Shown here: positions 7,329-13,569 of the stretch, piece after piece
Position numbering within the stretch: position 1 is the stretch's first letter
Layout: each line of letters begins with the position of its first letter
Assembly (NCBI GenBank): GCA_007122745.1
Contig: SKTA01000004.1
Location: 1 to 13,569 of the forward strand
Length of the DNA: 13,569 bases
Source of the DNA: Bacteroidales bacterium
Lineage (GTDB): Bacteria; Bacteroidota; Bacteroidia; Bacteroidales; UBA7960
Direction: 5' to 3'
The notes under the pieces: model-generated
Told to the model about the DNA's origin: nothing
Databases searched by the model: none
What the model saw: only the letters and a program-made list of their open reading frames with translations
Program-made: the position numbers and the translations under genes

Positions 7329-8906
7329 ATGAAAACACTGCTTAAAATAACCGGAATACTGCTCATGCTTGCAGTTACGGCATGCTCTTCAACATACCGT
7401 ACCACAACAGATGACGACATCTATTATTCTCCGAATACTGTCAGAGGAGGATCGCAACCGGCTCAGAGCATTGACGGTGGGCAGGTGGTTGATGTTGTTG
7501 ATGAAGCAGAAACATACGACAGGGCAGCTTCTGATCAGGGAGTTGTTTATGAAGAAACAGCATATGGTCAAGACACCAACAATGGTGAATATTATTATGA
7601 TGAGGATGGTAACGTGATCATCAATAACTTTTACTACGACGATTATTATGATTATGCTTACGCCAGCAGGATCAGGCGCTTTCACAGGCCATATGTCAGC
7701 TTCAACTACTATGACCCATTCTTCACAAACATGTATTTTTATAACTACCATCCCCGGTATTATGGTGTAAGCATATACATGGGATTTGCTGCCTTGCCAT
7801 ACTACTATTACTATCCCGGCTACTGGCATTTCCACTCACCCTGGTTGGGCGGCTGGCACATGAGTCCATATTTCTGGGGCAGCTCCTTCCATCCATTCTA
7901 CCCTTTCGGATACTATGGTTGGAGAGGATCTTACTGGGCAGGTTATTATGCCGGCTTTTACGGCGGGTATTATAACCGCTATCCTCACTGGAATTACTAC
8001 GGCTACAACTATAACAGCTTTGATGGAAGCAATTACCATTACGGACCGCGAGGTTCCATGGGTGGTACTGTTGATCGTTCAACCCATGGACGCCATACCT
8101 CTGCCGCTGATGGACAGACAAGCTTTGCTGAGCGCTTTGAAGCCAGAACCACTGTTAACGATCAAGGCAATCGGGTAATCCTTGCTGAAAGTCAAACCGA
8201 CCCCCCGGTTTCTGCACAAACAAGCACACGAAGAGAGTCTGCGAATGACATCGCTTCAGCCAAAACAGAAGGAACGTCAGGTCTGACTACATCTGAGCAG
8301 GCCTATCAAAGAGTTCGTGAGCATGCAAAGGAACAAGAGTCGGCAACAGCTTCCCGGTATACCGCTCCTTCTGCTGCCAGACAGACAGATAGGGCTGAAC
8401 CCCAAAGATATACCCGTCCGCAGCAGGTAAGTCCGCAAAGGCAAACCGAAGGAAGAAGTGCAAACTATACCATGCCGCGTACCTATACGACTCCCAGTTA
8501 TCAGCAGCCAAGTACGCCGCAAAGAGCCAGACCGTCAGGAACAGCGGCACCTGCAAGCCAAACAAGGCCGTCAGGTGATCAGGCCAGACCTGCACAGCCG
8601 ACACAAAGGCCCGGCACACAGCCTTCAAGGACACAAAGGGGACAACCGAGCTACAGCCCGCCGAGGCAGCAACCCTCGAGAACAACTACAAGTCCGTCGA
8701 GAAGTACCTCACCTTCAAGAAGTACTACGAGCCCGGCAAGAAGCACTCCACCAAGAAGCTCTGCAAGCCCGTCGAGAAGTACCTCACCTTCAAGAAGTAC
8801 TACGAGCCCGGCAAGAAGCACTCCACCAAGAAGCAGCACACCTGCAAGAAGCAGCACCGGTAGTTCCTCACGGTCATCCTCGTCAAGTGGCGGAAGAAAC
8901 CGATAA
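7329..8906 (+). CDS. Tyrosine-rich lipoprotein with Arg/Ser/Pro repeat tail, function unknown
   Basis: I do not recognise a functional family for this 525-residue protein. It starts with a lipoprotein signal peptide (MKTLLKITGILLMLAVTAC) with lipobox VTAC and Cys19 as the lipidation site. An acidic run DDD follows at 28-30, which is not in the +2 to +6 place of the described Bacteroidota surface-export signal. Residues 88-238 contain about 41 tyrosines (roughly 27%) plus many Gly, Trp, Phe and His, for example YYYYY at 158-162. Residues 240-450 are polar, Gln/Thr/Arg/Pro-rich and probably disordered. Residues 455-504 are two 25-residue repeats beginning SPSRSTSPSRSTTSPARSTP, and the end is a Ser-rich, basic tail (SSSRSSSSSGGRNR). 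Such tyrosine-rich bacterial proteins are sometimes auto-annotated as vitellogenin-like from composition alone, which is not evidence of function. It has its own promoter box, Shine-Dalgarno site and terminator, so it is probably monocistronic. A periplasmic or surface structural role is only a guess. Confidence 0.85.
   Translation: MKTLLKITGILLMLAVTACSSTYRTTTDDDIYYSPNTVRGGSQPAQSIDGGQVVDVVDEAETYDRAASDQGVVYEETAYGQDTNNGEYYYDEDGNVIINNFYYDDYYDYAYASRIRRFHRPYVSFNYYDPFFTNMYFYNYHPRYYGVSIYMGFAALPYYYYYPGYWHFHSPWLGGWHMSPYFWGSSFHPFYPFGYYGWRGSYWAGYYAGFYGGYYNRYPHWNYYGYNYNSFDGSNYHYGPRGSMGGTVDRSTHGRHTSAADGQTSFAERFEARTTVNDQGNRVILAESQTDPPVSAQTSTRRESANDIASAKTEGTSGLTTSEQAYQRVREHAKEQESATASRYTAPSAARQTDRAEPQRYTRPQQVSPQRQTEGRSANYTMPRTYTTPSYQQPSTPQRARPSGTAAPASQTRPSGDQARPAQPTQRPGTQPSRTQRGQPSYSPPRQQPSRTTTSPSRSTSPSRSTTSPARSTPPRSSASPSRSTSPSRSTTSPARSTPPRSSTPARSSTGSSSRSSSSSGGRNR
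8691..8834 (+). repeat. 75-bp-period tandem duplication inside the lipoprotein gene
   Basis: Bases 8691-8759 recur at 8766-8834 with one mismatch (T8693 versus C8768) in 69. The period of 75 bp equals 25 codons, so the frame is kept. Each unit itself holds smaller degenerate repeats coding for SPSRST/SPARST-like blocks. The near-identity at DNA level, including third positions, suggests a recent duplication. Confidence 0.93.
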
Positions 8907-8941
8907 GCCCACAAGTGCACAAGTAACCCAATAATAAATCC

Positions 8942-8984
8942 AACCTCCCGGCACCTTATACCGGTTTTCGCCGGGGGGTTTTTT
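8942..8984 (+). terminator. Rho-independent terminator after the lipoprotein gene
   Basis: AACCTCCCGGC (8942-8952) pairs with GCCGGGGGGTT (8970-8980) in an 11-bp stem with one G-U pair and a 17-nt loop. The stem is followed by TTTT at 8981-8984. It lies 36 nt after the lipoprotein stop and 33 nt before the next gene. Confidence 0.8.
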
Positions 8985-9016
8985 GTTCAAACCCATTTAA
9001 CTGAAATATCTTAAAA

Positions 9017-10465
9017 ATGAAAAAGTTCACACTGGCAACAATATTGATTTTGATGACCGCCTCAATGGGTTTCTCACAAAGTGAAACAGATGCCCTGAGG
9101 TATTCGCAGCTAACGTACGGAGGAACAGCCAGGTTTTCTGCCATGGGAGGATCATTTGGCGCCCTGGGTGGAGATTTCTCCTCACTTGGCATCAATCCTG
9201 CAGGAATTGCAGTTTACAGAAGCTCCGAAATCACGATCACACCGGCCTTAAACTTCAGTCGGATAGAAACCTCCTATTTCAACACACCCGAAGAGGACAC
9301 AAAATATGATTTTAACCTGGGAAACTTCGGCGCAGTAATCACTTTCCCAATCAGCGGATCTGATGAAAACGGAGGTTGGCAGTTTGTCAACATCGGACTT
9401 GGAATCAACCGACATAATAGCTTTAATGAAAGATGGATTGCAAGGGGATTCAACCCGAACAATTCACTGATGACAAGTTTCCTCGAAGAGGCTATCAGAC
9501 AAGGAAGCCTGAGCCAGCTGGATGATTTTTCAACCGGGCTTGCATGGGATACCTGGCTATTGGGTAAAGACGAAGACACCGGCTTCTTTGTGGACATGCC
9601 GGAGGGGATGGTTAGCCAGCACCGGGAAACCAATGCATCCGGGTCAATAAGAGAATTTGTGCTATCACTCGGAGCAAACTACAACGACAAGCTTTACCTT
9701 GGAGCAACTTTCGGCTTTCCCTCCGTCAGGTATAAGGAGGAAAACATTTTCAGGGAAACAGATACCGAAGGCCTGAGCGACGACTTCAATCAGCTAACAT
9801 ACATCGACTCCTTTGAAACATCAGGAACAGGCTTCAACTTTAAAATGGGAGCCATTTTTCGTGCATCAGACGTTGTTCGCCTGGGTGCAGCCTTCCACAT
9901 ACCTACGTTTTATGAGCTCCGCGACAAATACCGGGCATCCATGCGCTCAAATATGAATTTTGATGACTATACCGACTTTGCCCGGTCGCCCGAAGGGCGG
10001 TTCGACTACGAACTTGAAACACCAATGAAGGCAATAGGAAGCCTTGGCCTTGTTTTTGGCAGCATTGGCATGATTAACATTGACTATGAATATGTTGATT
10101 ATTCAACCATGCGATTGCGCAGTAGTGATAATTTGTTCACAGAAGAAAACAGCATCATCCGAAATGCAATGACACAGCAACATGTCATTCGGGTTGGTGG
10201 AGAGGTTCGTCTTGATCCTGTCATTTTCCGGGCAGGTTATGCCCACCATTCCAGTCCGTATGTGTCAGGAGTTAATGACGGTGAACGCAGTTTGCTATCA
10301 GCCGGTTTCGGCATACGTGAAGGAAACTACTTCCTCGATTTTTCCTACACTTACATGTTTTATAACGAAGATTACATACTTTATGCACTCGACAGCGGGG
10401 GGCCTGTTGCAAACAGGGACTTTGCAAACAGCATGTTCCGGGCAACCCTGGGTTGGCGTTTCTGA
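9017..10465 (+). CDS. Outer-membrane beta-barrel protein, OMPP1/FadL/TodX-like
   Basis: This is a 482-residue outer-membrane barrel of the FadL-like transport superfamily as found in Bacteroidota; family members move hydrophobic compounds across the outer membrane. Residues 1 to about 21 are a signal peptide (MKKFTLATILILMTASMGFSQ). The conserved beginning follows: ALRYSQLTYGGTARFSAMGG (26-45) and GALGGDFSSLGINPAGIAVYRSSE (48-71, in two parts). The rest alternates aromatic and polar residues as in beta strands, and the chain ends in a terminal Phe (ATLGWRF), the signal read by the BAM machinery. The substrate cannot be predicted. The start at 9017 is preceded by A/T-rich sequence without a Shine-Dalgarno site. 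I see no TAnnTTTG box in the short space after the upstream terminator, so its promoter is unclear. Confidence 0.88.
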   Translation: MKKFTLATILILMTASMGFSQSETDALRYSQLTYGGTARFSAMGGSFGALGGDFSSLGINPAGIAVYRSSEITITPALNFSRIETSYFNTPEEDTKYDFNLGNFGAVITFPISGSDENGGWQFVNIGLGINRHNSFNERWIARGFNPNNSLMTSFLEEAIRQGSLSQLDDFSTGLAWDTWLLGKDEDTGFFVDMPEGMVSQHRETNASGSIREFVLSLGANYNDKLYLGATFGFPSVRYKEENIFRETDTEGLSDDFNQLTYIDSFETSGTGFNFKMGAIFRASDVVRLGAAFHIPTFYELRDKYRASMRSNMNFDDYTDFARSPEGRFDYELETPMKAIGSLGLVFGSIGMINIDYEYVDYSTMRLRSSDNLFTEENSIIRNAMTQQHVIRVGGEVRLDPVIFRAGYAHHSSPYVSGVNDGERSLLSAGFGIREGNYFLDFSYTYMFYNEDYILYALDSGGPVANRDFANSMFRATLGWRF

Positions 10466-10478
10466 TTCGTACAAGCAT

Positions 10479-10507
10479 AAAAAAAGGGGCCGCAGCCCCT
10501 TTTTTTT
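10479..10507. terminator. Bidirectional terminator between convergent genes
   Basis: Seven A (10479-10485), then GGGGC, loop CGCA (10491-10494), GCCCC, and eight T (10500-10507). The stem is symmetric, so it gives a G/C hairpin plus U-tract on either strand. On the minus strand its A/T run overlaps the stop codon (10508-10506) of the zinc-ribbon gene. Confidence 0.9.
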
Positions 10508-11381
10508 ATTCCTCAATACTTTTCATGATCTCTTCATCAATCAACACCCTGCCACAATACTCACAAACAATGATCTTTTTGTGCAAACGGATGTCGAGGT
10601 AACGTTGTGGTGGAATCTTGTTAAAGCAACCTCCACAGGCATCACGCTCAACAGGCACCACTGCAAGGCCGTTCAGGGCATTGTCCCTGATCCGCTGATA
10701 AGCGGTAAGCAAGCGACCTTCTATCTTTGCTTTTTGCTCTTCAGACTTCTCTAAAAGCAATGCTTCATCTTTTTCTGTTTCAGCAATGATGTCACTAAGT
10801 TCAGCTTTCTTTGCATCAAGGTCCCCCTTACGCTCAGCAAGCTCCTCTTCAACCTTACCCACCATCTCTTTTTTAATCTCAACCTCTGCAGAAAATTCTT
10901 TCATTTTTTTCTCAGCAAGCTGCGCCTCCAACGTTTGATACTCTATCTCCTTCGACAAAGAGTCGTACTCCCTATTGTTGCGCACATTCATTTGCTGCGA
11001 CTCATATTTCTTGATCAGTTCAAGACTTTCCTGGGCCGCATTTTTTTTGTTTGAGATGGTTGTTTCGAGACCCTTGATCTCATCCTGAAATTTTTGTACA
11101 CGTGTTTCAAGCCCTTCAATTTCATCTTCAAGATCCTGTACCTCCAAAGGCAACTCACCGCGAACACTTCTTAAGCTGTCAATCTTTTGATCAATGCGCT
11201 GAAGGGTAAACAAAGCAATCAGTTTGTTTTTAATGGTTTGCTCGAGGCTTTCATCCAGGGAGGACTCGGGTATATCAACCGGAGAACCCTCTGTGCCGGT
11301 ATTGGGGTTGATCTTCTTGTTCTGCTCATTGTTTTGGTCAGAGACTTTTTTGGTTTTTGGTTTTTTCGTGCTTTTCGCCAT
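10506..11381 (-). CDS. Coiled-coil protein with C4-type zinc ribbon (DUF164/CT398-like)
   Basis: This 291-residue cytoplasmic protein has a Lys-rich, probably disordered N-terminus (1-45), a long Glu/Lys-rich helical hairpin (about 50-235), and a C-terminal zinc ribbon with CGGC (Cys249, Cys252) and CEYC (Cys273, Cys276). The family hallmark VRNNREYDSLSKEIE (133-147) sits at the turn of the coiled coil. Relatives include Chlamydia CT398 and Helicobacter Hp0958/FlgZ; their general role is unsettled, with nucleic-acid or sigma-54/secretion links reported for some. The gene follows the nif3-like gene by 36 nt on the same strand, a pairing seen in many bacteria, so a shared process is likely. The N-terminal extension of about 45 residues looks longer than in compact family members. 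The ATG lacks a Shine-Dalgarno site. Confidence 0.9.
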   Translation of the reverse strand: MAKSTKKPKTKKVSDQNNEQNKKINPNTGTEGSPVDIPESSLDESLEQTIKNKLIALFTLQRIDQKIDSLRSVRGELPLEVQDLEDEIEGLETRVQKFQDEIKGLETTISNKKNAAQESLELIKKYESQQMNVRNNREYDSLSKEIEYQTLEAQLAEKKMKEFSAEVEIKKEMVGKVEEELAERKGDLDAKKAELSDIIAETEKDEALLLEKSEEQKAKIEGRLLTAYQRIRDNALNGLAVVPVERDACGGCFNKIPPQRYLDIRLHKKIIVCEYCGRVLIDEEIMKSIEE

Positions 11382-11417
11382 ATGTTATTTGTGTCTTAAT
11401 TGTTGAACTGCAGAAGT

Positions 11418-12512
11418 TTAGTAATAAAGGACCGGATTATTATCCACCTCCGAAATCAGGAGTGCAAAGTTAGTTAATTTTTTCTTAATCTGACTGTGTA
11501 ATAATTCTTTGGTGAATTGTTCCGTTTCATAGTGCCCGGCATCAATGAGCAAGATCCGGCTTTCAGCCTCAAAAAACTGGTGGTATTTAACATCTCCGGT
11601 TACAAATGCCTGGGCTCCTGCCTTAATGGCATCCTGAAGGAGAAAAGCACCGGATCCTCCGCAAATGGCAACACAGCTGACAGGTTTGTCAACGAATGCC
11701 GTATGACGCAAGAATGGAACATTCAGTGTTTTTTTCAGATGATTCAAAAAAACCTTTTCAGGCATCGGTTCATCAAATACACCAATCATGCCCGATCCAA
11801 CCTTGTTGAATGCATTATCAAGGGGATATATGTCATAGGCCACCTCTTCGTAGGGATGGCTTGCAAACATGGCCGCCAATACGGCAGATTGAAGGTATGC
11901 CGGGAAAATGGTTTCAATGCGGACTTCCGGTTCATAATGCAGCTCATTTATGCTTCCGGTAAACGGATTTGTGTTTTCTCCAGCGCGGAAGGAGCCTTTC
12001 CCTTCCATATTAAAGCTGCAGCAATCATAATCGCCAATCTGACCAGCACCCGCTTCAAAAATTGCTGAGCGAACCTTGTCTGCATGTTTGGTCGGACAAA
12101 ATGTAACCAGCTTTTTCAGCAGACTTTTTGAAGGTTTCAGTATCTTTAAATCCTTAAGGCCGATTACCGAAGCCAGTTTGTTATTTACGCCACCGTGAAC
12201 ATTGTCGAGGTTTGTATGAACCGCCACAATGGCAATGTCCTTACGAACAGCCTCCATGATGATCCGTTCGGTGGCACTGATAGCAGTTAGTCTGTTTATC
12301 CCCTTAAAGATCAAAGGGTGATGGCACAAAATCAGGTCACTTTTTTTCTCCTTTGCTTCGCGAAGCACCTCTTCTGTCACATCCAGGCAAATCAGGGCAC
12401 GGCTTATCTCCTGATCAGGGGACCCGATCTGTATGCCTGAATTGTCATATGATTCCTGCAGTGAAAAAGGAGCTATTCCCTCTAAAGCTTGCATCAATTC
12501 CTTTAATCGCAT
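11418..12512 (-). CDS. Nif3-like dinuclear metal-centre protein with internal PII-like domain
   Basis: This 364-residue member of the NIF3/YbgI/YqfO family forms hexameric rings with a two-metal site. It is often labelled GTP cyclohydrolase 1 type 2 homolog, but its physiological reaction is not established. Metal ligands are visible: LCHHPLIFKGI (His64, His65), AVHTNLDNVHGGVN with Asp103, and near the C-terminus GHYETEQF (His327, Glu331). Between the two halves of the NIF3 fold (about residues 130-245) is an insertion containing YEPEVRIETIFPAYL and ASHPYEEVAYDIYPLDN, matching the PII/CutA-like domain of YqfO-type members; the boundaries are estimates. ATG at 12512; no Shine-Dalgarno site. 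It lies 36 nt upstream of the zinc-ribbon gene, probably in an operon, and is divergent from lpxK. Confidence 0.94.
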   Translation of the reverse strand: MRLKELMQALEGIAPFSLQESYDNSGIQIGSPDQEISRALICLDVTEEVLREAKEKKSDLILCHHPLIFKGINRLTAISATERIIMEAVRKDIAIVAVHTNLDNVHGGVNNKLASVIGLKDLKILKPSKSLLKKLVTFCPTKHADKVRSAIFEAGAGQIGDYDCCSFNMEGKGSFRAGENTNPFTGSINELHYEPEVRIETIFPAYLQSAVLAAMFASHPYEEVAYDIYPLDNAFNKVGSGMIGVFDEPMPEKVFLNHLKKTLNVPFLRHTAFVDKPVSCVAICGGSGAFLLQDAIKAGAQAFVTGDVKYHQFFEAESRILLIDAGHYETEQFTKELLHSQIKKKLTNFALLISEVDNNPVLYY

Positions 12513-12538
12513 AAACTTTTTTATTTATGGTGATAACT

Positions 12539-12546
12539 CAAAATTA
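12539..12546 (-). promoter_or_regulatory. Candidate Bacteroidota -7 promoter box for the nif3-zinc ribbon pair
   Basis: On the minus strand this reads TAATTTTG, an exact TAnnTTTG match, 26 nt before the ATG at 12512. The region is A/T-rich, so chance matches are possible, and no -33 element is evident. Confidence 0.4.
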
Positions 12547-12582
12547 CAGTTTTTTTTCCGAACTTTACGTGTCTTTTATTAC

Positions 12583-12602
12583 ACCAATAATGCTTTATTG
12601 GT
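12583..12602. repeat. Perfect 8-bp inverted repeat in the nif3/lpxK divergent gap
   Basis: ACCAATAA (12583-12590) and TTATTGGT (12595-12602) are exact reverse complements separated by TGCT. There is no T-run directly after it that would make a terminator. It sits between the two divergent starts, upstream of the weak lpxK promoter candidate, so it could be an operator or a hairpin. Confidence 0.7.
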
Positions 12603-12611
12603 ATTTTGACG

Positions 12612-12619
12612 TATATTTA
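12612..12619 (+). promoter_or_regulatory. Weak candidate -7 box for lpxK
   Basis: TATATTTA matches TAnnTTTG at all defined positions but the last. It is 48 nt before the lpxK ATG and 9 nt after the inverted repeat. This is the best candidate on the plus strand of the gap, but it is weak. Confidence 0.25.
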
Positions 12620-12667
12620 CAGGTTAATCATTGACGCCTAAAGGAAAAGCATAAACATAAGTTAAAG

Positions 12668-13569
12668 ATGGGATCTTTTCGCATACTTCTTCTGCCTTTT
12701 TCGTTACTTTATGGTTTTGCTGTATGGATTCGAAACGCGCTGTTTGACATCGGTGTTCTTCCATCAAAACAGTTTGGGATTCCGGTGATCAGTGTCGGCA
12801 ACCTCCGCACAGGTGGAACGGGTAAGACACCTCACGTGGAATATCTGGTCAGACTGCTTAAAGACCAATACAATGTAGCTGTTCTCAGCAGGGGTTATAA
12901 AAGAAAAACCGTGGGATTTGTTTTGGCCGGACCTGAAACAACATGCAAAGATATAGGTGATGAATCCTGCCAGATATATAATAAGTTTCCCGATATTGTT
13001 GTCGCGGTGCACGAAAAAAGAAGCAAAGGGATTAAAAGGATCCTCCAAATATTTCCGGAAACAAATCTTGTTATTTTGGACGATGCTTTTCAGCATCGCT
13101 ATGTGAAACCCGGGTTAAATCTTTTGTTGACCGGTTATTTCAATCCTTTTTTTAATGATTTTTTATTGCCTGTGGGCCATTTGAGGGAGGGAAAACGTCG
13201 GGCCCGGCGTTCAGATGCACTAATTGTAACCAAAACCCCAACCGTTTTTTCACCCCTTGACAGGCGATATTTCCTTAAAAAACTAAAAACGTACAAACAA
13301 TCTCATGTCTGTTTTTCAGCTTTTCAATATAAGAAACTGGTTCCACTGAATAAAAAAGCAAAATCAACCTGCTCTAAAAACCTGAAAAGTATTTTTCTTC
13401 TTACTGGCATTGCTAATAGTGTAGCGCTTGAGGAGTATCTGAAAACGATCAGCAAGGATCTATATGTTCATAAATATCGTGATCATCACCAGTTTGCCAA
13501 AAATGACCTGGAAAAAATCCGCTCACATTTTGAAAAAACAATCAGTTATTCAAAAGTGATCGTAATCAC
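12668..13569 (+). CDS. lpxK: Tetraacyldisaccharide 4'-kinase (partial, C-terminus beyond window end)
   Basis: LpxK phosphorylates the 4' position of the tetraacyldisaccharide 1-phosphate precursor with ATP, giving lipid IVA, at the inner membrane. The frame is open from ATG 12668 to the window edge, giving 300 residues; family members are about 330-370, so roughly the last 50 are missing. Residues 5-25 are a hydrophobic N-terminal segment (ILLLPFSLLYGFAVW) for membrane association. The P-loop is GNLRTGGTGKTP (44-55). LSRGYKRK (73-80) and GDES (97-100) follow, then VILDDAFQH (135-143) with the conserved Asp138/Asp139, and LPVGHLREG (167-175). YRDHHQF (270-276) marks the C-terminal conserved region. 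No Shine-Dalgarno site is seen. It is divergent from the nif3-like gene; its presence confirms a lipid A-bearing outer membrane. Confidence 0.97.
   Translation, partial: MGSFRILLLPFSLLYGFAVWIRNALFDIGVLPSKQFGIPVISVGNLRTGGTGKTPHVEYLVRLLKDQYNVAVLSRGYKRKTVGFVLAGPETTCKDIGDESCQIYNKFPDIVVAVHEKRSKGIKRILQIFPETNLVILDDAFQHRYVKPGLNLLLTGYFNPFFNDFLLPVGHLREGKRRARRSDALIVTKTPTVFSPLDRRYFLKKLKTYKQSHVCFSAFQYKKLVPLNKKAKSTCSKNLKSIFLLTGIANSVALEEYLKTISKDLYVHKYRDHHQFAKNDLEKIRSHFEKTISYSKVIVI

Noticed and set aside
7389..8121. Minus-strand frames opposite the tyrosine-rich region, rich in Ile/Val
   Set aside because: Tyr codons (TAT/TAC) read on the other strand give ATA/GTA (Ile/Val), so the hydrophobic look is a composition shadow.
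8651..8920. 89-codon minus-strand frame with LLAGVLLLGG-like repeats resembling a membrane protein
   Set aside because: Antisense of the Ser/Arg repeat tail; the repeats come from the tandem duplication.
8458..8934. 158-codon plus-strand frame with Arg/Gln/Glu-rich repeats
   Set aside because: A second reading frame of the lipoprotein gene's repeat DNA; it inherits the 75-bp repeats and has no start signal of its own.
10182..10754. 190-codon plus-strand frame
   Set aside because: It spans the end of the barrel gene in another frame, the bidirectional terminator and the antisense of the zinc-ribbon gene, so it cannot be a coherent gene.
12764..13096. 110-codon minus-strand frame
   Set aside because: Antisense to lpxK, which is clearly identified by its P-loop and DDAFQH motif.

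Overview
The window looks like an ordinary housekeeping stretch of a Bacteroidota chromosome. A Bacteroidales/Marinilabiliales-type organism is my best guess, with low confidence at that level. The evidence is: exact matches to the Bacteroidota -7 promoter box TAnnTTTG in the divergent intergenic gaps; general absence of Shine-Dalgarno sites; a eukaryote/archaeal-like prolyl-tRNA synthetase; a Bacteroidota-type FadL/OMPP1 barrel; and lpxK, which implies a Gram-negative envelope. No mobile element, phage gene, CRISPR array, tRNA or rRNA was seen, and no intergenic gap exceeds about 155 bases.

Layout. Bases 1-3929 hold a minus-strand cluster transcribed GT4 glycosyltransferase > asnS > rpoN (sigma-54, cut by the window start). 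A divergent gap (3930-4069) with a -7 box on each strand separates it from fba (class II fructose-bisphosphate aldolase, plus strand). fba converges on, and overlaps by 4 nt, a minus-strand pair proS > SPOR-domain protein. A second divergent gap (7205-7328), again with a box on each strand, leads to a plus-strand lipoprotein gene encoding a tyrosine-rich middle and an Arg/Ser/Pro repeat tail. It is followed by a strong terminator and then a plus-strand FadL-like outer-membrane barrel gene. A bidirectional terminator (10479-10507) separates that from the minus-strand pair nif3-like > C4 zinc-ribbon/coiled-coil gene. A third divergent gap, with an inverted repeat, precedes lpxK, which is cut by the window end.

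Functionally this is translation (asnS, proS), glycolysis/gluconeogenesis (fba), transcription (rpoN) and envelope work (lpxK for lipid A, GT4, SPOR protein, lipoprotein, FadL-like barrel), plus a conserved but poorly understood metal-protein pair (Nif3/zinc ribbon). I found no convincing new multi-gene system. The element least explained by known families is the lipoprotein at 7329-8906, with its extreme composition, a recent 75-bp tandem duplication and the only clear Shine-Dalgarno site in the window.
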